Below the pieces are notes generated by a model. The model saw only the letters and a list, made by a program, of their open reading frames with translations, had not been told where the DNA came from and searched no databases. 64,000 nt of DNA, from NCBI GenBank assembly GCA_003415625.1, contig PYIU01000003.1, positions 2,542,001-2,606,000 on the forward strand. The letters run 5' to 3'. This stretch comes from Aquanectria penicillioides (taxonomy: Eukaryota; Ascomycota; Sordariomycetes; Hypocreales; Nectriaceae). Both the position numbers and the translations under genes were made by a program. Of the stretch, positions 23,003-33,404 are shown in pieces (position 1 is the first letter of the stretch; every line of letters starts with the position of its first letter).

Positions 23003-24285
23003 GTGTGACGTGTAACAAGGTCTGGGCTGGGGATATGGGGTTCCGGAAATTTGATCTTCTTATTTCATTTTTTATTTTGTGTGTTGCTACCCCTCCACCA
23101 TTATCTGTGTATTATTTCCTCTGTCATTCTCCTCGCCTGGCCTGGCGAATCTTACTATGATCCCGCGAGGGTAGCTGCGGTTGGCCAGGACAAAAACAAA
23201 AAGGCGAATATGCCACTCGGCTTGGATCGTGGCTTCGTACTTGGAACTAGGGAGGGGAGCCCACGCTCGTTATTATATTTTTTTTGGACTGGACAATTGG
23301 GACGGAAGCAAATTGAATTTTCTTGTCGGTAGTGCTCTCAATAAATGTACTAGCATGAAACTGGCTGAATCCATGTGCAGAAAGGATGATGCGTGAAAAA
23401 GAAAAAAATGGTGTGAAAACCAATGGGCGCAGGTGGTTTGGGACAGGGGGAAACACAATTGACACTGTACATGTAGAAGAGGTGCAGAGAGGCACTGCAC
23501 TGCAAAGGTGGCGGAGAGGCAGGAGGTCGGCCGCGTCGTCGAGGACAAGCTCGTGCCACGTCGATTTCAGACAAAACCCTGGCGTGATTGGCGGGGTGAG
23601 AGAGCTTGCAGATGCATCGAGTGCATTTTGGTAAAAGATGATGAGGTACTTGCAGCCGTGACTGGTGTTTGTCACTTGGTCCCTGGGCAGAGACTGGACG
23701 AGGAGTGGCAGGCCGACAGGCCGTGGTGCGACCCCGGGTCACGGGATCTGCACGCGACTCTAGGCAATCCTGGTCCTCCTCGGGCCTTGCCATGCTTGGC
23801 CCAGGAGACCGCGTGTTGGGCGGCCACAGTAAGGCGGCCAGAGTATGTACTTCGGACTTCGTACCCGCCGGCGCTAGGCTCTTGGTGCCTGAGGACCAAG
23901 GGCCTTTCCAGCTGGCAGACAGCTGGCCCGCTTTAATTTTTTTGAAAGGGTCAGCAACCGCCCAGCAGCCAGACAGTGCACCCGCTCCCACACCAAAACA
24001 CCATACTCGCATTTTCGTGTCGTTTCCCAGGGCGACCAGGCCTTGATGCGAATGCGCTGCCATCTCCGCCGCATCGCTCAACGTCGTTCAACGCCCGTGT
24101 AGCTGCGAGCTCATCGCCCAGCTCGCCTACCTGCGACCGTCTAGTCCTCGTTGCGCCCCCATTCCCTCTCCGAATCACTTCCGCAGGTCGTGAGATCCAT
24201 CGACGCGCCGTCGACGACGACTTCATCCCCCTCCCTCCCCCTTCATCTCCCTCCGTTTCATATCTACCATCTACCACCTTTCAAG
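23003..24285. other. Intergenic and Nup2 promoter
   Basis: NBR1 3' UTR (T-rich at 23050-23130) followed by a C/T-rich promoter and leader from about 24100. No supported gene on either strand. Confidence 0.55.
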
Positions 24286-27200
24286 ATGGTCACTTTTTCC
24301 ATCCCAGGCGACGCCGAGCTCACCGAGGCCGGCAAGAGCACTCCTCGCCCGCGTCCTCCTCTGCCCTTTGCCAAGCGCGCCTACGTCTCTTCACCATTCA
24401 CCAGCAAGCGGCTAGGCACCCCCCAAAGCGCCCCGTCGCGGAGGTTATTGGCGGCTCGCGATGATGTTTCATCCAGCGGCCTGAACAAGAGCTCCATTGC
24501 CACCGCTCGCAACATCTTTCGGGCATCGACCATCAGCGACAGCCCTCCCGTTGCACCCTTCTCCCCGAGCCTACCCCAGAGCACCATGAAGAAAGTCTTC
24601 GCCCCCGGTGCCACCCCCGAGCCGAACCGCGTCTTTCGAGAGTCTACTTCCCAGGCCACCCCCGGGGCATGGCCGCCAAGACCACCGATAAGGAATTGTT
24701 CCGCATGCGAATTGAGGACCCTGATCCTGAGCTCTCTGGCGAGGTGTTGACGAAGAAGATCCCCAAAGACTGGAACGCAAAGGGTTCCATCTACGCTGAC
24801 CAGTTCCTCTCTCATCTCTGTCCACCCGACTTCGATGAAGAGCAGCGACGACAGTTTTTCTGCATCCTCGATCTTCGACGGCTCAAATATGCGGCGAACG
24901 AGATCTTCTCCAAGAAGGATTGGAAGCTGAACGTTATCAACTTCGCCAAGGAGTTTGAAAAGAGCCGAAGCATTATCCTGCTGCGATACGGCCTTTACGA
25001 GTTCCAAAACGTCAAGCCTTCCAAGGATGTCTTGAAGAGATGGCGACGTGAGCACGGTCTGCCTGAGCCAGAGGAGGATGGAGGCGAGCCTACTCCTACC
25101 AAGCCTACCGCATCAAAGAAGCGCAAGGCCGATAATGATCTTCCCAAGGACGCCGGCCTGGCCACCAACAAGAACAAACGACGTGCGGCGGCGGACAAGG
25201 AAGATGATGACGAGGAACTACGGCAGCAAGCCCCAGTCGCCACACCTGCTCCTAGCAAGAACAAGAGGAAGGCCTCCGTGAGCGATGAGACTGAGAGCCA
25301 ACCTTCCAAGATGCAAAAGTCTACTCCCTCGGCTGCCAAGTCTCTCTTCGAGAAGATCGCGAACAAGTCGTCCACTCCTGCTGGCACTCCAGCGAAGCCC
25401 GTTGCAAAGCCAGCAGAGGAGTCTTCCACTCCCAAGGGCAACCCTTTCGCTGTCAACAAGCCCAATGGCGGTAGCAGCGGCCTCGCCCGCTCCGTCTTCC
25501 AGAACTTGAAGCCCGGTGGAGCTCAAGGTAGTGGGAACATCTTTGGATATCTCTCCGACGCCAGCTCGGCCAAGAACAGCGGCGTAGACGCGGATGCAGA
25601 AAGCGAGACTGATTCTGATGCCGAGCAGAGCCAGGAGACTGGACAGAGCGAGGAGCCCAGTGCGGTTGCCAGCGGCACCGAGACCGCTTCCCAAGTCGGC
25701 GTCTCTCTCTTCGCCAACAAGACTACTCCAACCAGTGCTCCCGCCGGCGGCTCCAGCGCCCCAGGCACACGAGAGAGCACACCTGGCCGAAGCCTCTTTG
25801 ATCGTGTCACCAAGGACAGTGTCGGTCAACCAGTTCGCATGGAAGACAAGCCCGATGCGGTTGCCGCCGAGAAACCTGCAGCCAAACCTGTCGACCAGAC
25901 CTGGAACCCCAGCAGCACTCCCATCAAATTTGCCCCAGCCGCTCCTACTTCACAGCCCACTACTTCTCTGTTCGGCAACAACACATCGGCGCCCTCGAGC
26001 TCCATCTTTGCTACCAAACCTGCCGCCTCGTCGAACATCTTCGGAGCTAAGCAGGACAAGCCCTCAGAGAAGGAATCGTCTAACGATGCCACCGCCGAGC
26101 AGAAGGATAAGTCGGGAGGCGAGTCTGACAAGGAAAACGACCAAGCCCCCAAGAAGTCCCTGTTCGAGGCCAAGACGCCTGCTACGCAGACTCCTACTGC
26201 ATCCTCGCTTTTCGCACCCAAGCCTGCCGCCGAGCCCGTGAAGACTGCCTCCACTCTATTCGGCGCCCCCAAGGCCGATGACAAGCCTGCTGCAACTCCT
26301 TCGAACATGTTTGGCTCTGTCAGCAAGCCTGCCGAGTCATCCACTCCTGCTGCCCCTGTGCTTCAGTCTTCTACCCTATTTGGAGCAAAGCCAGCGGAAG
26401 CTGAGAAACAGGCCGAGGCACCAAAGACAACCCCCTTGTTTGGCGAATCTAGCGCCACCTCTACCAGCACTCTCTTCGGGGCCAAGCCAACTGCCGCCAG
26501 CAACATTTTTGGGGTGCTGCTTCCGCCACACCTGCTGCGAAGCCACTCTTTGGGGCAAGCAGCTCTGGCGATGCCTCTGCTCCCAAGAGCGATGCCGCTC
26601 CCGCCACCCAATCCGCCGCCGCCCCCATCTTCAGCTTTGGAGGCGCTTCAACCGACGCCAGCAAGCCGAATGGAACCTCTGAAACTGCGCCCAAGCCGCT
26701 GTTCGCTACCCCTAAGTCGCCTTCGGCTTCCGGTCCCTTGTTCGGTGGCAGCCCAATGAAGCAAGACAACCCATCACCTGCAAAGAAGCCATTCAACGGT
26801 GGAAGCACGAGTGCAGCTTCGTCGGCCCCATCTTTAGCTTTGGCGCCGCGTCAACCACACCCTCTGCTCCCATCTTTGGTGGTGCTTCATCCGCCACTGC
26901 CAATGGTGCGCCCAGCTTCGGCGCCGGTTCGACCTCGAACTCGACAACTGGCGGCAGCGGTTTCAGTTTCGGTGCTTCTGGAACCTCGTTCAACAATCCC
27001 TTCTCTGGAAACAGCGGAAACAGCGGAGACAGCGCTGGGTTTGGCTCGAACTCAACCTCGACTTCGGGAGGCATGTTCAACTTTGGTGCCACTTCAGCCC
27101 CATCCACTGGTTCTAGCCCATTTCAATTTGGAGGCGGCAGCACCAAGCCCGCTCCAGCATTCGGAGCCAACCAGGGAAACAACACCAGCTCCACTCCCAT

Positions 27201-27944
27201 GTTTGGTGGTGCTTCCAACTCCAGCGGCGCCCCATCGTTCAACTTCACAGCCGCCACTCCCCAGGCTCCGCAGTCTTCCGGCTCCATGTTCGGATCCAAC
27301 ACGGCCGCTCCCGCCTTCAACCTCCAACCTCCAGCTGGTGGAGCCTCTACCACCGGGACAAGTAAGTCTCCTTTTCCACACCGGAAAATCCTCCCACTAA
27401 AGCGACGGTCGTAGACACACCGTTCAGTCTTGGAGGAGGCTCCAGTCTGGCGACAACACCCGCTGGAGGGACCCCGGAACCATCCGCTCCGGCCCAGGGA
27501 ACCACCGGCGGAAACGAGGAAGAGGGTGAAAAGCACGAACAAATCAACCTGACCGAAGGGGTGGACAAGGACGAGGAAGTGCTGCACGATGTACGGGCCA
27601 AGGTGTTGAAGTTTGTGCCGGCCGACGACAAGTCGGACGACAAGAAACCCAAGTCCAAGAGCCCTTGGTCAACTCAAGGTGTGGGTCCTCTCCGGCTGTT
27701 GAAGCACAAAGAAACCGGCGTGGTGCGGCTTCTCATGCGAGCAGAGCCTCGAGGCAACGTGGCATTGAATCGAGCAGTTCTTCCAGGGATGTCATACAAA
27801 GCGGATGAGAAATACGTCAAGTTAACGACGTCGAACGAAACGGGAGATGGTCTGGAGACGTGGATGATTCAGGTCAAGACCAAGGACCTGGCAAAGGAGC
27901 TAGCGGAGGCACTTGAGAAGCACAAGACGCTGAACAAGAAGTAA
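24286..27944 (+). CDS. nup2: Nup2/Nup50-type nucleoporin with FG repeats and RanBP1 domain
   Basis: A mobile nuclear-basket nucleoporin that binds importin alpha and Ran. ATG 24286 starts MVTFSIPGDAELTEAGK. A folded N-terminal part (IPKDWNAKGSIYADQFL...LLRYGLYEFQ) is followed by basic KKRKAD and NKNKRR clusters. Then come many xxFG motifs (SLFG, NIFG, TLFG, PLFG, MFGG) in a Ser/Ala/Thr/Pro-rich region to about 27360. A C-terminal Ran-binding domain (about residues 1065-1200: EVLHDVRAKVLKF...GVGPLRLLKHKETG..RLLMR) ends at TAA 27942-27944. An intron at 27362-27414 is in phase. Three one-base frame losses occur at C/G runs: 24659-24667, about 26511-26514 and about 26825-26829. With all three corrected the protein is about 1202 aa. 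Annotators who ignore them will split this gene in pieces. Confidence 0.92.
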
Positions 27945-28670
27945 TGTGGAGGTTAAGCGAGTTCAAGTATATTAGATGCATCATCAAACGGATGCTGATA
28001 TAGAAAGGTAAGGAAGGATAAGCATTGCGGGCGTTGCAGAGAGCATTGAATTTTTTTTGTTGGTACTTTATTTCTGTCCCTGGGAGGGACCATACACGAG
28101 GGTTATTGGAGGAACTTGAGGCAGCAAAGATTGACCATTCTGAAGAATCAAAAGTTGTTCTTGGGACATGAATTAAAAGAAAAGAAGAAGAAAAAAAAAA
28201 AAAGCGGCGCCATGAGCCTTGTGTATCTTGTATGTTGTATAGTTGCATAGCGGTATGGTGGCGCCGTGGTGCTGGGGTGGTGCTGTGTACGATGAGTTGG
28301 GCGGGTGGTTGTAAGCTGGTATAGCAGGAGCAAAACAAAAACTGGACTGGAAGCTGAAATGCGAATTGAAATGCCTGTCAAAACTTGGGCATTTGCCTCG
28401 CCTCTTCGATGCTCCGAGCCGTGCAAAGTGAAGGTATTAGGGTTCCGGCATAATTCCAAACTGGCAACAAGTCGTAGTTGTACTCCGTAGTCGCAGACAG
28501 TTGATGTTGTTCCACGGCAAGAGAGTTAAAGTGGAACGCGGGGCGGGGGGAATTGGAAGCCCAACGGACAGCGCGTGTCGCGTCAACCAACCTAAGAACG
28601 GCCGTCGCAAAAAGCGCCAGCACTTGCACAGCTCCTCTTGCATCAGCACCACGACGCCAAGCCGATCAAG
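27945..28670. other. Intergenic, Nup2 to gamma-tubulin
   Basis: 726 bp with the Nup2 3' UTR, an A-run near 28190-28203 and the gamma-tubulin promoter. No gene seen. Confidence 0.55.
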
Positions 28671-30624
28671 ATGCCCAGGTACCATCTCCCCTTTGACAAG
28701 CCGTTATTTTGCATCTCCGTTCCGTCGCTTACGGCTCTGCGCCTTGACACAGGGAAATTATCACGATCCAGGCCGGGCAATGCGGCAACAGCAGTCAGTT
28801 GCCTCCCCCCCCCCCCCCTTCCCTCTCACCACGCACCACTCGGCGGCGTCAGCCAGCTTCTTGCTTGCCCCCTCCGACCGGAGCACATTCTTCACAGACG
28901 AAAGCGATGGCCGGTCCAGCTAACCAAAGATTGATGTCACAGTTGGTAGCCAGTTCTGGCAACAGCTCTGCCAGGAACACGGCATCAGCCAAGATGGCAA
29001 CCTCGAGGACTTTGCGACCGAGGGCGGTGACCGCAAGGACGTTTTCTACTACCAAAGCGACGACACGAGATACATTCCCGCGCCATCTTGATCGATCTAG
29101 AACCCAGGGTACGTTTATCGGTGGCGAGGCGTCGGAGGAAAGCGTCAGGCCAGGCGGTGGCGGCGGCGGCTCCAACGACGAGCACAGAGATGGTCGAGAA
29201 TTGTGTGCTAAGGATCTATACAGGTCATCAACGGAATCCAGACGGGACCCTACAAGAACATCTACAACCCGGAGAACTTTTACGTGGGCAAGAATGGCAT
29301 GGGTGCCGCAAACAACTGGGGTGATGGTTACCAGAGCGGCGAGGCGGTTTACGAGGACATCATGGAGATGATTGACAGAGAGGCTGATGGCAGCGATTCC
29401 CTCGAAGTGAGTGCCCGGTGAGAGACCCGGGAGCGGGATACGCAGGCGTCCAATACTAACAGGGTTCTTCTCTCCCGCAGGGATTTATGATGCTGCATTC
29501 TATAGCTGGCGGTACCGGCTCTGGCTTGGGATCCTTTCTCCTCGAAAGGCTCAACGACCGATTCCCAAAGAAGATTATCCAGACCTACTCCGTCTTCCCA
29601 GACACGACCAACGCCGGTGATGTGGTGGTCCACCCATACAACAGTATCCTCTCGATGCGTCGGCTGACACAAAACGCCGACTCGGTCGTCGTTCTCGACA
29701 ACGGCGCGCTCTCGCACATTGCCGCCGACAGGCTTCACGTACAGGAACCCTCCTTCCAACAGACCAACCAGCTCGTAAGTCGATATTCTGCCCTGTTTAC
29801 CACATCTGTGTTGTCACATCTAACCCTGGCATAGGTTGCCACTGTCATGTCGGCCAGCACCACAACCCTACGATACCCAGGCTACATGCACAACGATCTC
29901 GTGAGCATTCTGGCTTCTCTGATCCCGACTCCTCGATGCCACTTCCTCATGACTGCCTACACGCCATTCACCGGCGACCAAGTCGAGCAGGCCAAGACTG
30001 TGCGCAAGACCACTGTGCTGGATGTGATGCGGCGGTTGCTGCAGCCCAAGAACCGCATGGTATCGACGGTTCCTGGCAAGAAGAGTTGCTATATTTCCAT
30101 CCTCAATGTTATCCAGGGCGAGGTTGATCCCACCGACGTGCACAAAAGTCTACTCCGTATCCGCGAACGTCGCCTCGCTACCTTTATTCCCTGGGGCCCC
30201 GCCAGTATCCAGGTCGCCTTGACCAAGCGAAGCCCGTATATCCCCATGAGCCACCGCGTGAGTGGTCTGATGCTGGCCAACCACACCAGTATTGCAACGG
30301 TACGTTGTTTGCGTGACTCCTCATTCTCCCCCATTCCATCGCACAAAGGCCGCTTTTGTTTTCAATTAGTTAATGCTCACTTCCTTGTCATAGCTCTTCA
30401 AGCGAATCCTAAGACAGTATGACGGCATGCGCAAGCGCAATGCCTTCGTGGAGGGATACAAGAAGACGGCGCCCTTCTCGGAGAACCTCAACGAGTTTGA
30501 CGAGGCACGGCAGGTCGTTGCGGACCTGATTGGCGAGTACGAGGCTGCCGAAGATGCAGACTACCTCAACCCTGACCCGGGAGAGAAGCCCACGTCAGCG
30601 GAGGCAGACAGGCGTGTTGGATGA
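28671..30624 (+). CDS. mipA: Gamma-tubulin
   Basis: Gamma-tubulin nucleates microtubules at the spindle pole body. Seven exons: 28671-28678, 28753-28793, 28943-29108, 29224-29406, 29481-29774, 29835-30299 and 30394-30624; all junctions are GT-AG and in phase. Family landmarks in order are [42 protein letters not shown], the tubulin signature GGTGSGLGS (about residues 143-151), [10 protein letters not shown], and [13 protein letters not shown] near the end. The first exon is only eight bases. In exon 3 one base is missing at CCC|GCG (29077-29080), inside the very conserved YIPRAIL; without correction a TGA follows two codons later. Corrected length is about 462 aa, normal for fungi. The C-terminus is acidic ([14 protein letters not shown]). 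Very safe call. Confidence 0.97.
28805..28818. repeat. Poly(C) run in gamma-tubulin intron 2
   Basis: About 14 consecutive C within the intron at 28794-28942; its true length is uncertain because this assembly seems to lose bases in C/G runs. Confidence 0.85.
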
Positions 30625-31332
30625 GGGAGTCATGGGTCATAGACGACGTGATTGGAGAGCTAGTGTGTGATCTTTCAGCATTTGTTGCAGCAAGGGGATG
30701 AGCATGGGCTTGGCTGTCAATGGCGTTTTGGGCGACAACCTCCTTCGAAACTTGATAGAAAAATTGCTTCTACTGCCCAGGTTAGGTACGTAGGTTAGGG
30801 AGCTTGGCCCAGATTAACAGGGTCCTTAACATCATCATCATCATCAATATCATCAATATCGACATCAACACCATTCATTAGATTTCGATACATCACAAAG
30901 CTGTCATTTCCACGGAGGCTCTTGCAAGGTTGTATCCACATATATTCCAGGGCACAACTTCAATGCAACGTAAAAACCCAGTATTTTGAACCGTTGAGGC
31001 CTATCGGATGGTAATAATACAAGGTGATGAGCGTTGACAGTGGAGTTGACTACGGATTGATTGACGTCAGTGACGTCAACGATGATGATGATAATGATTG
31101 GAGTTAAGAAGGGAGAAGAGAGATTTAAAACATTTTTCGGCATTAATCAATCTTTTTAGATCCAGACAAAGCACAAGTTGCACTCGTATACACTTCTCGC
31201 AATCACTAACTTAAGTCCAACAACCCCCTAGCAAAAAAAAATTCAAAAAAAAAAACCTGTAACCATCCTCAACGTCCCCTATCTCTATACCATCTCAACT
31301 GACAGCCTGTCGATCCTCCAGAACACCACACA
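30625..31332. other. Intergenic after gamma-tubulin
   Basis: 3' UTR-like sequence with CAT/ATC triplet repeats at about 30830-30865 and an A-rich segment at 31229-31256. A direct TGACGTCAGTGACGTCA motif (two CRE-like TGACGTCA words) lies at about 31062-31078. No gene other than the leader of the small protein at 31333. Confidence 0.55.
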
Positions 31333-31572
31333 ATGCCCCAATCTAAAGATCAAAAGATCGCCGGGGCACAGGCCAACCTGCCCCTGCCCGAGCAGCCGCC
31401 TCGGGAGCCCGACTGGGAATCCGCCGATGGACGAACAACCAACGTGGGATCGGGGAGAATTTCCGGCAACGCCGGCACCAGCAAGGGAGCTGAATCCGGG
31501 TTACGAGGCCCGAGTACGCGAGGGAGTGACATGGACATGAGCGGGATTGGGCGGGATAGCTCGAAGCAGTAA
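31333..31572 (+). CDS. Small conserved-looking hypothetical protein, 79 aa
   Basis: ATG follows CACACA in a good fungal start context and TAA is at 31570-31572. The protein begins MPQSKDQKIAGAQANLPLPEQ and is hydrophilic, rich in Gly, Ser and Arg, with no membrane segment, signal peptide or cysteine. Gly-Ser-rich pieces (GSGRISGNAGTSKG, GRDSSKQ) suggest disorder. Codon use and composition resemble the real genes nearby rather than the surrounding shadows. I believe similar short proteins occur in other Sordariomycetes, but no function is known and I assign none. Confidence 0.6.
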   Translation: MPQSKDQKIAGAQANLPLPEQPPREPDWESADGRTTNVGSGRISGNAGTSKGAESGLRGPSTRGSDMDMSGIGRDSSKQ

Positions 31573-31661
31573 AGGAGTCATTCTTGAAGGATAGATAGGT
31601 TCGTGGATGAAGTATGATATGATAGAGTCGAATAACAAGGCTTGATGTATGATACAGCACC

Positions 31662-31711
31662 CTTCTTCTTCTTCTTCTTCTTCTTCTTCTTCTCCTTTTT
31701 TTTTTTTTTTT
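31662..31711. repeat. (CTT)n then poly(T)
   Basis: About ten CTT units followed by about 16 T. Confidence 0.95.
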
Positions 31712-33387
31712 CGTGAGTTAGACTGTGCTTTATCCAATGTGTAACACCGACTGGCTTTCATAGCTCCTATTGTGAAGTTGGATCGTTCGACCATTCATCA
31801 ACGTATACGGTCTGGGGATACATCTTCCCATTGGAAGTCCTTATTAAAATAACGTCATCAGCCTTTGAGCACCATATAGTTTTTTCCTGATGGGTTCAGC
31901 ACCACAGGCCTAGTGTGGAGAGAGAGTTAAGGCGATCCAACTCGATGGGGTCTACAGAATACGAAGGTGGAGAACCAACAGTGACATGGGTATCTGACTA
32001 TGAATAGTTCTTTTATTCTACGCGTTTGGTTTTCTGCAGGCTTAGCAAAGGATGTAGACTACTAGCTCTTTAATCTCAGCCTTGTTCGTTGGCTTTGGTG
32101 TTGTTGGTTTGGAGTTGCAACAGTCTCAGATGCTGCTGTGGCCTCGAGATTCCAACATGATATTCAGGGATGGCTCATGTCCTTCACTTTATGAGGACTG
32201 TGTCACTTTCTTTTGAATCGGGGCAGTTCTGTTTATCATAATCTTCGAATAGTACCAATCTAGTTATCACTCAGGTTGATGATTTTACACGGTGTTGCTC
32301 TTCTCTTTCCACCATTGTAGTATGTTAATACCGCTTTTAGTCTTTACTGCGTAATTTAAGTAGCTCTCGGAGGCATAGGAAGTTTCGAATCACTCAGGAG
32401 ACCAAGTTTAAGCACTCTGTCATTCCCTTGGGCTCTTCTTGGAGTGCGTATGGAGTTCATTTGCCTTGTAGCCGAGGACCAACGTCCTACGTAACATTTG
32501 TCTCGCGCAAACGCTACTGTGAGCCCTTTTGCATTGTTGCTGTGCGTTTTTCTTTTGCTCGATTATCCATCTATATCTGTGTGGAGGCAGTCTGTCTTGT
32601 TATCGTCTTCGTTCATAGTGTCGTCATTCACTCATTTGCCTCGCACAATGACATACAACACGCCATATAGTCAGCACAAAAAGGCCCATAACACTAGAAG
32701 AGATTCCATTGTCAGGAACACCGATCCCCCTTTTGGTCTCATCCACCCGAGTTCGAGCGGCTTTTTCTCTTGGTATGTGTCGTCTCGAGTCCTCACCCAG
32801 TTGGTTACTCCCATGCGAAACCCCTACCCTATATCCCCACGTTTACCGAGTTTCAACTGCTGCAGGATTGGAGATTGGAACCAACAACCGACAACCATGC
32901 ATCACCGACGTCAAAATATGAGTCTCAGTCATGGGACGAACAGGCGAACCCCTGCCATGGTTGTTATCAAGACGATTTCGCATAAGCACCTCACATATCC
33001 GACGCCGTGGCGACGTCACCGTCTCCGCTCATCACCAACAGTGCTGCGTCTCGTCCCAACCAACAGAGATGTTGACGCCCGACCCAACATGCACGCTTTG
33101 TGCTTGCCTGCACCGCGGTGACGATCTTGCATTGGCTTCACTCTCTCTCCTCAAGCCAATGTAGTCCCCCGTCCTTCATCTCCATCCTCCATCCTCCATC
33201 CTCCATCATCCATCGGCCGGCGCCCGCCTCTCGTAGATCGGGGCGGCGTCATCATTCAAGCAAACCAACCTCGTGCAGAAACCATGGAACATAGCTCCCG
33301 ATGCTAACGCCGCACCCTCCTGGCATCGCGGGCATTCATGACGGTCCTATGCGGCCGCGCCCCCTCGCCCAAGACGGAGAAACATTT

Positions 33388-33404
33388 AAAAAAAAAAAAA
33401 AAAA
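33388..33404. repeat. Poly(A) tract
   Basis: About 17 consecutive A. Confidence 0.95.

Noticed and set aside
23350..24081. 243-codon minus-strand frame between NBR1 and Nup2
   Set aside because: No motif; it overlaps the Nup2 promoter and the NBR1 3' region.
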